A stretch of DNA of 64,000 nucleotides from Gammaproteobacteria bacterium (GTDB taxonomy: Bacteria; Pseudomonadota; Gammaproteobacteria; JAUIAT01), in contig JAUIAT010000008.1 in assembly GCA_030425295.1 (NCBI GenBank), positions 26,102 to 90,101 of the forward strand, in the 5' to 3' direction. Both the position numbers and the translations under genes were made by a program. Under the pieces are notes generated by a model, which had not been told where the DNA came from, ran no database searches, and worked only from the letters and a program-made list of their open reading frames with translations. Numbering within the stretch: position 1 is the stretch's first letter; the number at the start of each line of letters is the position of its first letter. Of the stretch, positions 1 to 9,004 are shown piece after piece.

Positions 1-1
1 T

Positions 2-610
2 CTTAAAGGTCCGGTGCATTGGCATAATTTTAACTGGGAAGCTAAAGGTTATATCGGTCGCGCTCGCGATGAAAATTATGGGTCGCAGCGTTTTGGCAGT
101 GGCCGTTTATATCGTGAATCTACAGGTGCTTTACTTGCTGGTGGGCGCTTAAATTTATTTAGATCATTTGAAGAGTGGGGCGACGGTAGAATTGGTGTTT
201 CTTATGATTCGGTCAGATATAATATGGAGAATGAAGCGCCTCGAAATGAGTACGGCCCAGGGTTTTTAATAGGTTATAAAAAGTCTTTTCGCGGAAAATC
301 CCATATTGGACTTAGTGCTGAATGGCGCGCACCATATGATCAATATACAGCTGAATTTTCCTATGAATTATTGCAAAAACCTGCCAGCCATCTTGATGTA
401 ACTCTTAAGGATTCCTATATTAAGGTTGAGCTGCCATATGACAATGATAATCAAATATCTGCACAGTTAAGTTATTACTGGGGCGCTAATACCAAAGATA
501 AGAATGGGGTATCTAAAAATCAAGAAGATTGGGATTTAACTAATTATGCAATTGAGCCGGCGGTGTTCATTCCTGAAGTATTTACATTACGTGATCAAGT
601 GCAGAGGTAG
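2..610 (+). CDS. C-terminal part of a beta-rich, possibly outer-membrane protein (5' end outside window)
   Basis: The frame is open to the left edge, so about 203 residues of a longer protein are visible. A GTG at 14 lies inside this frame and I see no reason to treat it as the true start. The residues alternate polar and aromatic (runs such as GRLYRES, LSAEWRAPYDQY, ISAQLSYYWG) with many Gly, Tyr and Trp, as in strands of an outer-membrane beta-barrel. It does not end in the terminal Phe typical of BamA substrates. It stops 6 bp before prlC and may share its transcript. The family is not recognised; the barrel reading is inference from composition. Confidence 0.45.
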   Translation, partial: LKGPVHWHNFNWEAKGYIGRARDENYGSQRFGSGRLYRESTGALLAGGRLNLFRSFEEWGDGRIGVSYDSVRYNMENEAPRNEYGPGFLIGYKKSFRGKSHIGLSAEWRAPYDQYTAEFSYELLQKPASHLDVTLKDSYIKVELPYDNDNQISAQLSYYWGANTKDKNGVSKNQEDWDLTNYAIEPAVFIPEVFTLRDQVQR

Positions 611-616
611 GTAGCT

Positions 617-2662
617 ATGAATAAAGTATTACCAAATTTTTCGAATATCAATGTTGATTCAATAGATACGGATTTATCTTCTATTATTGATGATTCTAGA
701 AAAAAAATTAATAGCTTGTTGAGTATTTCGGGGGCAAAAACTTGGCAAAATTTTATTATGCCAATGGAAGAGATTGATGATAAATTAGATCTGTTTTGGT
801 CGCCAATTCGACATCTTCATTCTGTTAAAAATGAGTCTAAACTTCGCGATAAATATGAAAAGTCTCTGTCTCAATTGGTCGCGTATGGTACAGAAATGTC
901 CCATAACAAAGCCTTGTACGAAGCTTATGTTGAGTTGAAAAATAGTGATGAGTTTGCATCATATGACAAGGGTCAGCAGCAGGTTATTAATCAGGCTTTG
1001 CGTGATTTTCACTTATCTGGAGTAGATTTGCCAGAAGATAAGAAAAAAGAGTTTGCCGCACTTTCTGAAAAATTGGCGAAGTTAAGCAATAAGTTTGAGC
1101 AAAACCTCTTGGATGCTACCGAAGGATGGACTTATCACGTTACTGATGAAAAAGATTTATCGGGTCTTCCTGATTATGCTATTCAAACGGCTCTTGATAC
1201 TGCCAAATCAAAAAGCCAGTCTGGTTGGTTATTTACTTTACATCAACCAAGTTATATCGCGGTTATGTTATTTGCCGACTCTCGTGAAATGCGTAAAGCG
1301 ATGTATGAAGCTTATGTGACTCGGGCGTCTGATGCTGGCCCAAATGCTGATAAGTGGAGTAATTCCCATAAGATGGCACAAATCTTAAAGGCACGTGCAG
1401 ATCTTGCTAGCTTGCTAAATTTTAAAGATTACGCTGAATATTCTCTAGCTACAAAAATGGCAAATCATGGTGAAGAAGTGGAGTCATTTTTGGTGGAGCT
1501 TGCAGGGCGTTGTAAAGAAAAAGGTTTGGCAGAGTGGGAAGACCTACAACAATATGCCAAAGAAAAAAATGGGCCTAATAACCTTGAGCCTTGGGATGTT
1601 GCTTATTTTAGTGAGAAATTAAAAGAAGAGAGATATCAATATTCTGAAGATGAGTTGCGTGAATATTTTCCTTTGGAGCAAGTTTTATCCGGCCTTTATG
1701 ATCTAGTTAGCAAGCTTTTTGGTATACAAGTCAGGCTACATGAAGAAGTTGATATCTGGCACCCAGATGTGCGTTTTTATGATGTATTTGCAGAAGACGG
1801 TAAGCTTAGAGGACAGTTCTACTTAGATTTATATGCGCGCGATAAAAAGCGTGGTGGGGCTTGGATGGATGATTGTCGTGGTCGTCGTCGTTTGCTGGAT
1901 GGTGGAGTGCAAACTCCAATTGCTTTCTTGACATGTAATTTCCAGCCACCGTCAGGCAATAAACCTCCGTTATTAAGCCATGATGAAGTTATTACCTTAT
2001 TCCATGAGTTTGGGCACACTTTACATCATTTATTGACGCAGATTGATCATTCTGCAGTTGCTGGAATTAATGGTGTGCCTTGGGATGCTGTTGAGTTTCC
2101 TAGCCAGTTTTTAGAGCATTGGGCTTGGCAAAAGCCGGTTGTTGATAAGTTAGCAAGACATTATAAAACGAATGAGCCTATACCAGATGAGCTATTTAAT
2201 AGGTTAGTAGCAAGCCGTAATTATCATGCGGCAATGCAAACTTTGCGTCAGATTGAATTTGCACTGTTTGATTGGCGTATTCATGAGCATGTTGATTCTG
2301 ATCAATCAGAAGAAGAAATTATTAAATTTATCCAAGATGTAATTGATAATGTCCGTAACGAGGTGAGAGTAACTCCAGTTGCATCATTTGATCGTTTCCA
2401 ACACGGGTTTGCTCATATCTTTTCAGGTGGTTACGCTGCAGGTTATTATAGTTATAAATGGGCTGAAGTTTTAGCAAGTGATGGCTTTGCTAAGTTTGAG
2501 GAAAATGGATTAGTTGACGCTAAAGTTGGTCGTGAATTTTTAAATTGTATTTTAGAGCGTGGTGGTAGCGAAGATCCTGAGGATTTGTTTATTGAGTTTC
2601 GCGGCCGCAAACCAACAATGGAGGCTTTGTTGAGGCATTATGGGATTTCAGACAGTGAGTAG
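617..2662 (+). CDS. prlC: Oligopeptidase A (M3 family zinc metallopeptidase)
   Basis: A cytosolic zinc peptidase that degrades short peptides, including cleaved signal peptides. At 681 aa it matches the length of E. coli PrlC/OpdA (680 aa). The zinc motif HEFGH is at residues 463-467 and the third ligand Glu is E493 in DAVEFPSQF, the spacing expected of M3 peptidases. Further family signatures are the C-terminal [19 protein letters not shown] block and the final [17 protein letters not shown] start 6 bp after the preceding gene. Its last codons overlap the start of rpiA, so the two are probably co-translated. Confidence 0.95.
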   Translation: MNKVLPNFSNINVDSIDTDLSSIIDDSRKKINSLLSISGAKTWQNFIMPMEEIDDKLDLFWSPIRHLHSVKNESKLRDKYEKSLSQLVAYGTEMSHNKALYEAYVELKNSDEFASYDKGQQQVINQALRDFHLSGVDLPEDKKKEFAALSEKLAKLSNKFEQNLLDATEGWTYHVTDEKDLSGLPDYAIQTALDTAKSKSQSGWLFTLHQPSYIAVMLFADSREMRKAMYEAYVTRASDAGPNADKWSNSHKMAQILKARADLASLLNFKDYAEYSLATKMANHGEEVESFLVELAGRCKEKGLAEWEDLQQYAKEKNGPNNLEPWDVAYFSEKLKEERYQYSEDELREYFPLEQVLSGLYDLVSKLFGIQVRLHEEVDIWHPDVRFYDVFAEDGKLRGQFYLDLYARDKKRGGAWMDDCRGRRRLLDGGVQTPIAFLTCNFQPPSGNKPPLLSHDEVITLFHEFGHTLHHLLTQIDHSAVAGINGVPWDAVEFPSQFLEHWAWQKPVVDKLARHYKTNEPIPDELFNRLVASRNYHAAMQTLRQIEFALFDWRIHEHVDSDQSEEEIIKFIQDVIDNVRNEVRVTPVASFDRFQHGFAHIFSGGYAAGYYSYKWAEVLASDGFAKFEENGLVDAKVGREFLNCILERGGSEDPEDLFIEFRGRKPTMEALLRHYGISDSE

Positions 2663-3311
2663 TGAGAAAAAAAGAGCGGCAGAATATGCTTTAGAATATG
2701 TTAAGCCTGATATGATTGTCGGTGTTGGTACCGGTTCAACGGTTGATTATTTTATAGATGCCTTAGCGAGTGTTAAAGGTAAAATAAAGGCCGCTGTGCC
2801 AACTTCTGAGAGAACTGCTATTAGGTTGAAAGAAGCTGGGATTCCGTTAGAAGACTTAAATGCAGTTGGCAACTTGTCTCTTTATGTGGATGGCGCAGAT
2901 GAGGCGAATCATCACCTACAGTTAATTAAAGGTGGCGGTGGAGCTCACACTCGTGAAAAGATTGTTGCAAATGCGAGTAGTCAATTTGTATGTATCGTAG
3001 ATGAAACTAAAATAGTTGGTGTCCTGGGTGAGACCCGCGCAGTGCCGGTAGAGGTTCTCCCTATGGCCAGAAGTTTTGTAGCGCGTGAAATCGTAAAGCT
3101 CGGAGGAGATCCAGTTTATCGTGAAGGATTCGTAACTGATAATAGCAATATTGTCTTGGATGTTTATAATTTGCAGCTAATAAATCCTTTAGAAACAGAA
3201 AGAGCGCTAAACTGTATTCCTGGAGTGGTTGAAAATGGTATTTTTGCTAAGCGACCAGCTGATATTCTAGTTATAGGAAAGTCCGGAACTGTAGAAGTTC
3301 AGAGGGGTTAG
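2640..3311 (+). CDS. rpiA: Ribose-5-phosphate isomerase A
   Basis: Interconverts ribose-5-phosphate and ribulose-5-phosphate in the non-oxidative pentose phosphate pathway. The phosphate-binding [12 protein letters not shown] segment is at residues 28-39, and the catalytic blocks DGADE (84-88) and [11 protein letters not shown] (97-107) are intact. Length 223 aa against 219 in E. coli. The ATG at 2640 overlaps prlC by 23 bp. A GTG at 2655 would shorten the overlap to 8 bp and is an alternative start. Pentose phosphate flux also feeds sedoheptulose-7-phosphate to the heptose genes near 31-41 kb. Confidence 0.96.
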   Translation: MGFQTVSSEKKRAAEYALEYVKPDMIVGVGTGSTVDYFIDALASVKGKIKAAVPTSERTAIRLKEAGIPLEDLNAVGNLSLYVDGADEANHHLQLIKGGGGAHTREKIVANASSQFVCIVDETKIVGVLGETRAVPVEVLPMARSFVAREIVKLGGDPVYREGFVTDNSNIVLDVYNLQLINPLETERALNCIPGVVENGIFAKRPADILVIGKSGTVEVQRG

Positions 3312-3355
3312 TACTAATGGGGTCATGGGGAGAAATGACTCCATGCTTAAGAGAT

Positions 3356-3393
3356 GTCATCCCACGGCTTGACCGCGGGATCTAGCTTTTTTT
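3356..3393. repeat. Family C palindrome followed by a T-run (possible rpiA terminator)
   Basis: GTCATCCCACGG, a five-base spacer, then CCGCGGGATC form a near-perfect hairpin about 45 bp after rpiA. Eight T residues follow (3386-3393), so the palindrome could act as an intrinsic terminator. The same palindrome recurs inside the coding genes near 37.05, 37.16, 38.66 and 38.72 kb. A second small hairpin (GGGGTCAT...ATGACTCC, 3319-3342) lies just upstream. Confidence 0.7.
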
Positions 3394-3485
3394 TGAAATC
3401 GAAAATCCTTGAAATACAAGGCGTTTTGTTGAGATTTTTGTCGTAATTTGATAGATTAGTTCTTTGTGAAAGATTGGATGGCTTA

Positions 3486-4502
3486 ATGAAGAACCCTACA
3501 ATAAATATCTGTGATGCAACTATTCACCCAGGTGAAGTTGCTAATCTTGCAATGCCCCTACCTGAGCAATATACATGTTCTCCAATGTATATGCCTATTA
3601 AAGTTATACATGGTAAAGAGAAGGGGCCATGTCTTGTAGTTTTTTCTACAATCAATGGTAATGAGCTAAATGGTCTGGAAATTGCTAATCGTCTTGTAGA
3701 TGTAACAGATTCATCTGTTATAAAAGGCACTGTGATTGCCATTCCTGTTCTAAATGTTTACGGGTTAACTCACTATCCGCGATCTTTGCCCTCTAATCAT
3801 TCTTTAGCAGAGTGCTTTCCCGGGTCTGAAGATGGTAATTTCGGTGAAAGGCTAGCTCACTTATTTACACAAGAGATACTAAAAAAAGCAGATTATTGTA
3901 TTGAATTACAAACTGGTTCACTTAATCACAATATATTGCCTCAAGTTTATTGTAATTTTGAAAATATTAAGGCTAAACAGTTGGCAAAAGCTTTTCAGGC
4001 GCCAGTTATTACAAATGTTACTCTAACGGGTAATCATTTAAGGCAGACCACCGAGGATTTGCAGATACCGTTTTTAGTCTATAAGGCTGGTGAGGCAATG
4101 CGTTTTGATGAAAATGCTATTCAGCTTGGTGTTAGTGGTGTGCAGAATGTAATGCGAGCTATTGATATGCTTCCCAAGGCTCCAGATACTGATATTAACC
4201 CTATTTTTTCACAAGATGAGGATTGGATAGTTGCTCATAAGGGTGGAGTTTTTCACACTGATGTAACTTTAGGCCAAATGATTAAAGAAGGTGAAAAAAT
4301 AGGAAAAATTACTGACCCCTTTAGCTCTGACGTGACGGAGTACCTTAGATCAACTCAGGATGGAATTGTTGTTGGTATAAATACAACCCCACTTATTCAT
4401 GAGGGTCTCTCTATCTTTAAAGTTGCTTCGTTTATTGATTATGAAAGAGCTGGAAGTGTTATTGAAGGCTGGGGGGATATGCAACCGGATAACCAAAATT
4501 AA
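3486..4502 (+). CDS. Succinylglutamate desuccinylase/aspartoacylase-like protein with lost zinc ligands
   Basis: The overall pattern is that of the AstE/AspA (M14-like) family: FSTINGNELNGLEIANRL, then VIAIPVLNVYGL, CFPGSEDGNFGERLAHLF, IELQTGS, and a C-terminal barrel-like domain with GGVFHTDVTLGQ. In active members the first zinc motif reads HGxE and the second DLHTG. Here the first His is Asn (INGNE) and the second is Gln (ELQTG). The usual DLNRxFPG reads SLAECFPG, so the substrate-binding Arg is also lost. This suggests a catalytically dead or repurposed paralogue. The longest frame begins at TTG 3474; ATG 3486 is preferred. The MFS transporter follows after 6 bp and may be functionally linked. 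Confidence 0.75.
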   Translation: MKNPTINICDATIHPGEVANLAMPLPEQYTCSPMYMPIKVIHGKEKGPCLVVFSTINGNELNGLEIANRLVDVTDSSVIKGTVIAIPVLNVYGLTHYPRSLPSNHSLAECFPGSEDGNFGERLAHLFTQEILKKADYCIELQTGSLNHNILPQVYCNFENIKAKQLAKAFQAPVITNVTLTGNHLRQTTEDLQIPFLVYKAGEAMRFDENAIQLGVSGVQNVMRAIDMLPKAPDTDINPIFSQDEDWIVAHKGGVFHTDVTLGQMIKEGEKIGKITDPFSSDVTEYLRSTQDGIVVGINTTPLIHEGLSIFKVASFIDYERAGSVIEGWGDMQPDNQN

Positions 4503-4508
4503 TTTTTT

Positions 4509-5786
4509 ATGCTGCAAGATAGACCCTTTACTTTAATTGGAACCCTTGTTTGGATAATTTGTGCATTATTTTTTATGTATGAATTTTTACTCCGAACAAT
4601 CATTGGTACTTTTCAGCATCCAATAATGTATGACCTGCATATAACTCGTTTTGAATTTGCTGTTCTAAGTACCACTGCTTACATGCTGGTATATGGTTTT
4701 ATGCAAGTGCCTGTAGGGATCATAGCAGATCGTTTGGGTTTGAAAAAGACCGTACTTTTTGGTGTCAGCGTTTGCCTAATATCTTGTATAGGTTTTGCCT
4801 TTACGCATTACTTTTATATGGCTATAGGTTTTAGGTTGTTAATGGGGTTTGGTTCTTCTTTTGGGTTCATTTGCTTGTTAGTTGCCGTTTATGATTGGAT
4901 GCCAAATAGATATAGTGCACTATTTATTGGGTTATCCCAATTTATTGGTACCATGGGCCCAATGTTGGCTGCTGGTCCCGTAAATAGTTTGGCATCTGGT
5001 GAGTCGCCTATTAGTTGGCATGCTGTGTTTATTTCGCTTGGTGTATTTGGCATTTTTCTTTCTTTATTAATTATTTTCTTTGTTAAAAGCAATCAAGATA
5101 AGGCTGGTAAGTTTATTATTTTGAGAAAACCTGGTCCAATATCACAAGATTTGAAGCGTATATTTTCAAACTCTCAAGTTTGGATTATTGCTATATATTC
5201 ATCTTGTATTTATTTTGCTATTGAGTATCTGTCAGAAAATGAGGGCAAGACTTTTATCATGATGAATGGTTATTCATCTAACTTTGCCTCATTTATGATT
5301 ACTATTTCATGGCTGGGTTATGCTATAGGTTGCCCTTTGCTGGGATTTTTATCTGATTTTTATGTCCGTCGAAAAGGGGTGATGGTTGGCGCTGCTATCT
5401 GCGGGTTGTTATCTGTGGTCACCATATTTTATTTTCCTTTTAGTAGGCTAATATTGTTTTCTGCTTTTTTTCTTTTGGGTATAGGTGCTAGTGGCCAGAG
5501 TGTTGGTTTCGCTATTATGAGGGAGCAATGTAAGAGGGGGTATCTAGCTGCAGGGTTAGGGTTTAATAATGCAGCAATTGCTTTTTTAGCTTCTTTAAAT
5601 GCGCCGTTGTTAGGTTTGTTGTTAGCCCACTTTTCACAAGGAGAACCTATCTCTTTATCCGATTATCATTGGGCCTTTTCTTTGATTGTTTTGTTGGTTT
5701 TGTGTTCAAGTGTTCTAGCAATTTTCTTTATAAAAGAAACATTTTGTAAGTCTGTGGGTGAGCCAACTTTACTTTCTAGAAATTGA
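4509..5786 (+). CDS. MFS transporter
   Basis: A 425-aa inner-membrane protein with about 12 hydrophobic segments in a 6+6 arrangement and a charged central loop (about residues 195-220). The loop 2-3 signature of the major facilitator superfamily is present as GIIADRLGLKK, with a second copy GFLSDFYVRRKG in the C-terminal half. The start YEFLLRTIIG resembles MFS proteins common in Legionella and Coxiella, some of which carry nutrients across the vacuole or the bacterial membrane. The substrate cannot be read from sequence. It lies 6 bp after the AstE/AspA-like gene, which points to one operon. Confidence 0.88.
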   Translation: MLQDRPFTLIGTLVWIICALFFMYEFLLRTIIGTFQHPIMYDLHITRFEFAVLSTTAYMLVYGFMQVPVGIIADRLGLKKTVLFGVSVCLISCIGFAFTHYFYMAIGFRLLMGFGSSFGFICLLVAVYDWMPNRYSALFIGLSQFIGTMGPMLAAGPVNSLASGESPISWHAVFISLGVFGIFLSLLIIFFVKSNQDKAGKFIILRKPGPISQDLKRIFSNSQVWIIAIYSSCIYFAIEYLSENEGKTFIMMNGYSSNFASFMITISWLGYAIGCPLLGFLSDFYVRRKGVMVGAAICGLLSVVTIFYFPFSRLILFSAFFLLGIGASGQSVGFAIMREQCKRGYLAAGLGFNNAAIAFLASLNAPLLGLLLAHFSQGEPISLSDYHWAFSLIVLLVLCSSVLAIFFIKETFCKSVGEPTLLSRN

Positions 5787-5811
5787 CGCCAAGTAGATAA
5801 GTGCATAAATT
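5783..5811 (+). promoter_or_regulatory. Sigma-70-type promoter for the leucine-type dehydrogenase
   Basis: TTGACG (5783-5788), a 17-bp spacer and TAAATT (5806-5811). The -35 box matches five of six consensus bases and overlaps the stop codon of the MFS gene. Transcription would begin near 5818, about 34 bp before the dehydrogenase start. Confidence 0.5.
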
Positions 5812-5851
5812 TAATGTAAAATCGGCCTGAAAATCCATTTGAGGTATGAAA

Positions 5852-6898
5852 ATGAAGCAAAATGATATCTTACATGAGCTATTTATGGAGCAGGCAGTTG
5901 AGGCTGGATTCGGTAAATTTCATTTAAAAATTGACCCTGAAACTCAGTTATTTGCAATTATTGCGATGCATAGCACTAAGCTTGGGCCTGCCCTTGGGGG
6001 TTGTCGTTTTATTCAATATGACTCAATTGCACATGCTTTCCGTGATGCTATGCGCCTTGCTCAAGGTATGAGTTATAAGTCTGCACTTGCCAACCTACCC
6101 ATTGGTGGCGGTAAATGCGTGATCATCGAACCTAAGGGTGAGTACGATCGAGAAGCTTTATTTGCCTCTTACGCTAAGTTTGTTGACGAATTAGGCGGAA
6201 ATTATATTACTGCAGTTGATGCAGGAACTCAGCTTAATGATATGGATATAGTCAATAAATATACTGACTATGTTACTTGTACTCACGCTCAAGGTGATGC
6301 GTCTCCTTCAACTGCTTGGGGCGTTATGCGTGGTATTGAAGCAAGTCTTCAGGCTAAATATGGTTCCGGTGATTTATCTGGTAAGCATATTGCTATTCAA
6401 GGTGTTGGTAAAGTCGGTTTTGGTCTAGCAAATCTACTTTCTGCTCGTGGTGCTAAATTAACCGTTGCTGATCCTAATGAAAGGTCAGCAAATATTTTGG
6501 CTGAAAGCGTTGGTGCAAAAGTCGTTGGTTTAAATGAAATTGTTTCTGTCAAGTGTGACGTGTTCTCTCCATGTGCGCTTGGGGCTATAATAAATTCTGA
6601 AACTATTAATAAAATTCAAGCACCTATAATTGCTGGAGCTGCTAATAATATTTTTTCAACTCCAGAAATTGGTGAAGAAATTTATGAAAAGGGCATTCTT
6701 TGCGCTCCTGATTATGTTGTGAATGCCGGTGGTTTGATATATGCTGCAATGTACTATTTAGGTTCTTCTCACGATGAGATTCGTGCCAAAGTAGATGAAA
6801 TTTATAATACTTTAACGCAAGTGTTTGAGCGCTCAGCAAAAGAGAAGGTCGCTCCTGAAAAAATTGCTAATGAAATTGCAAAAGAGCGAATTGGTTGA
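5852..6898 (+). CDS. Leucine dehydrogenase-type Glu/Leu/Phe/Val dehydrogenase
   Basis: An NAD-dependent oxidative deaminase of branched-chain amino acids, likely linking amino-acid catabolism to 2-oxo acids. Catalytic lysines lie in SYKSALANLPIGGGK (K76 and K88), and the Rossmann motif GVGKVGFG is at residues 184-191. Length 348 aa matches leucine dehydrogenases and is much shorter than GdhA. Start chosen at ATG 5852: GAGG at 5841-5844 is 7 bp upstream, while the in-frame ATG at 5846 is too close to it. Substrate choice within the family is inferred from length and motif only. Has its own promoter. Confidence 0.88.
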   Translation: MKQNDILHELFMEQAVEAGFGKFHLKIDPETQLFAIIAMHSTKLGPALGGCRFIQYDSIAHAFRDAMRLAQGMSYKSALANLPIGGGKCVIIEPKGEYDREALFASYAKFVDELGGNYITAVDAGTQLNDMDIVNKYTDYVTCTHAQGDASPSTAWGVMRGIEASLQAKYGSGDLSGKHIAIQGVGKVGFGLANLLSARGAKLTVADPNERSANILAESVGAKVVGLNEIVSVKCDVFSPCALGAIINSETINKIQAPIIAGAANNIFSTPEIGEEIYEKGILCAPDYVVNAGGLIYAAMYYLGSSHDEIRAKVDEIYNTLTQVFERSAKEKVAPEKIANEIAKERIG

Positions 6899-6920
6899 GG
6901 CGCTTTTGTTAATCTAGGGC

Positions 6921-6926
6921 TATAAT
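6921..6926 (+). promoter_or_regulatory. Perfect -10 box upstream of hpf
   Basis: TATAAT is followed 44 bp later by the hpf start. The nearest -35-like hexamer, TTGAGG at 6895-6900, leaves an overlong 20-bp spacer, so the promoter is either weak or uses another upstream element. Confidence 0.4.
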
Positions 6927-6970
6927 ATAGTTGTAGAGAACTAAAAACACCAAGAGAAAAGAGGTCTGAT

Positions 6971-7309
6971 ATGAAGCCAAGAATTACCTTTCGTGATATT
7001 CCTCAATCCGATGCTGTAGAAAACCGCATTACTGAATATACTAAAAAGCTAGAGCGCTTTAATGGCATGATCGAAGATTTTCATGTTGTTGTTGAGAAAC
7101 CAAAGAAAGACCAAAATCAAGGAAATCTCTACAAGGTTAAAATGGAAATTCAAGTTCCTACTCGCACATTGGTCGTTGATCATGATCAAAACGAAGATGT
7201 TTATGCTGCGGTACGTGATGCATTCTTTAAAGCTAAGCGTCAGTTAAACGATTATTCTGAGATTACTCGTGGTGATGTAAAGCATCATAGTCGCGAAGAA
7301 GAAATCTAG
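6971..7309 (+). CDS. hpf: Ribosome hibernation promoting factor (HPF/YfiA family)
   Basis: Binds the 30S decoding region in starved cells and stops translation. The 112-aa protein has the HPF beta-alpha-beta-beta-beta-alpha pattern with conserved IxFRDIPQSDAVENRI and DVYAAVRDAFFKAKRQL, and a short charged tail. It is a short-type HPF without the dimerising C-terminal domain. Start supported by AGAGG 7 bp upstream. It is a lone gene here, not next to rpoN as in many proteobacteria. RaiA is the alternative name within the family. Confidence 0.9.
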   Translation: MKPRITFRDIPQSDAVENRITEYTKKLERFNGMIEDFHVVVEKPKKDQNQGNLYKVKMEIQVPTRTLVVDHDQNEDVYAAVRDAFFKAKRQLNDYSEITRGDVKHHSREEEI

Positions 7310-7336
7310 TATTTATAAGCTCTACTTATTATGCAA

Positions 7337-7380
7337 AGAGATGTTTGCCCAAGGCGTAAGGCTTTTGGGCAAGTGTCTCT
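7337..7380. terminator. Hairpin between convergent hpf and the ankyrin gene
   Basis: AGAGA...TTGCCCAA pairs with TTGGGCAA...TCTCT around a loop of about 12 nt. No strong T-run follows on either strand, so this is a structural candidate for a bidirectional terminator. Confidence 0.45.
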
Positions 7381-7438
7381 GTAACCAATAAAGCAACTAA
7401 TCCCACTGCTACAATCAGTTTTGTAAAAGTTTTCCTGT

Positions 7439-8785
7439 TTACAAACGTCTTAAATTATCACTAACTTTGCGAGCTCTTTTCCTCTTTTTATTGTATCGTG
7501 TGCTTTCTTCTAGAGGAGGTGCTTCAGTAGGTTTTGAGTTTTTCTTGTTTGCACTGAATGTTAGATTATTATTTGATATTTTTGTTGGAGGTTCTAGCTG
7601 TTTGGAGTCTTCGCTCTGATGCTTTGGGGTTGGATTAGCTTTTAGTAAAGGTAAGCGATTCAATAGCATTTCTGCGGTTTCAAACTGTTGGTTTTTTACT
7701 GCAATATTATAACATTTTTTCATTATCTTGCTTGTATGTTCATCTATCTCTCGCCTTTTTAAGAACAAATTTATTGCTTCATTGCAGCTTTCAGAAACCG
7801 CATGCTCTATTGCAGATATGTATTTTCTAAAGATGGCAGGATGGTTAATTGCATGCTCTTTAAAAGGATCGGCGCCCTTTGTAAGCAATTTTTCAAGTAT
7901 TGGCATAGGATATTTGTATTTCATCATGGTTAAATATAACGGAGATAAGCCAAGTGTGTTAGGCTCGTTAACTATGTTTTCATTTGCCGAATCAATTAAG
8001 GAATTGATTATTTTTGTCTGTTTGGTCGAGATGGCCATTGTTAATGGAGAGTTGAATCCGTGAATAAAATTCTGATTTGCCTTGTGGTCTAATAAGAGTT
8101 CTACTATATCTGACCATCCTTTAGTTACAGCGTGAAATAAAACAGGGCGGTTATTGTGTTTTATTCTGTGATTTGGATTCGCTCCATATTTTAAAAGAAC
8201 CTCGGTATCGAAATATTCATGATTTAGTACAGAGATTTCCATTAAATAGTTTAAGAATATTTCTAATTTGGAGGGGGGTGACTCAGCTAGAAATTCTATA
8301 AGACTGTGGTCGCCATCGTTGTTAAATAGTCCAACTTCATAAATTTTAAATATAGATTGAATGGTTGAAAATGCGGTGGTTGTATTCTTGATTATATATT
8401 CTGAGTCTATTATTAATTTTATATCGCTAAGAAAATATTTTTTAATATCAAATTTGTTTAAATTTTTAAGTTTTGTTTCTACGAATTTGAGCTCTTTTTT
8501 TAATCTTTTATTTCTTATAAAGATAAAATCTTTTTCGGCAACTTCGTTATTTTTCTTTTTATTTGAGCTTTGTGGGTAAGACTGGGTGAATTTTAGTAAG
8601 GAATTTATACTCAATAGGGGTCTGCTGTCCTTTGGAAGTATTTTTATTATCTCTATACTTTTTTCGCCATTAATTAAATCAGAGAAAATGAGGTGTATGA
8701 ATTGTGGTGATAAATATTTATAGATAGGGCGCAGGGCGATGGTTAGCTTTTTGTTTAGTTCTGCTATTTGCTTTGTATTTAGCAT
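7439..8785 (-). CDS. Ankyrin-repeat protein with C-terminal basic nuclear-localisation-like tail
   Basis: A 448-aa protein with at least four ankyrin-type repeats between about residues 190 and 330 (VLLKYGANPN; PVLFHAVTKGWSDIVELLLDHKAN; SPLTMAISTKQ; SPLYLTMMKYK...LLTKGADPF). The N-terminal 170 residues are Lys-rich and unrecognised. Near the C-terminus the tail APPLEESTRYNKKRKRARK combines an acidic LEES patch with a KKRKRARK cluster that looks like a eukaryotic nuclear localisation signal. No signal peptide or membrane segment. Ankyrin proteins of intracellular bacteria are often type IV effectors; that role is inferred. Monocistronic, convergent with hpf. Confidence 0.82.
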   Translation of the reverse strand: MLNTKQIAELNKKLTIALRPIYKYLSPQFIHLIFSDLINGEKSIEIIKILPKDSRPLLSINSLLKFTQSYPQSSNKKKNNEVAEKDFIFIRNKRLKKELKFVETKLKNLNKFDIKKYFLSDIKLIIDSEYIIKNTTTAFSTIQSIFKIYEVGLFNNDGDHSLIEFLAESPPSKLEIFLNYLMEISVLNHEYFDTEVLLKYGANPNHRIKHNNRPVLFHAVTKGWSDIVELLLDHKANQNFIHGFNSPLTMAISTKQTKIINSLIDSANENIVNEPNTLGLSPLYLTMMKYKYPMPILEKLLTKGADPFKEHAINHPAIFRKYISAIEHAVSESCNEAINLFLKRREIDEHTSKIMKKCYNIAVKNQQFETAEMLLNRLPLLKANPTPKHQSEDSKQLEPPTKISNNNLTFSANKKNSKPTEAPPLEESTRYNKKRKRARKVSDNLRRL

Positions 8786-8906
8786 TTAATTTGTATCCAA
8801 TTTATGTGGCTATTCGAGGGTTAAGATATCTCGACAATTAGTGTTCAAAATATGGTCGCATAATAACGTTAAAAACATAAAAGAGCAAATTTTTATCGAT
8901 ATGGCA

Positions 8907-8938
8907 TAGAGGCTGTTGGCAATTGCTATCAGCACCTA
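8907..8938. repeat. Family A core palindrome
   Basis: TAGAGGCTGTTGGCAATTG runs straight into its approximate inverse GCTATCAGCACCTAA. This is the shortest form of the TA-flanked family A repeat, in effect two element ends fused. It lies between the divergent ankyrin and kinase genes. TATAAT at 8962-8967 is a candidate -10 for the kinase. Confidence 0.55.
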
Positions 8939-9004
8939 AGGTTTTTTTAAGCTTAATTCCTTATAATGCGCCATAAGTTATAAAATTATAGGTGAAATAA
9001 ATTT

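Noticed and set aside
8939..8967. PmrA-type or full sigma-70 promoter before the kinase
   Set aside because: Only a TATAAT is clear; neither a proper -35 nor the paired TTAA boxes could be supported.
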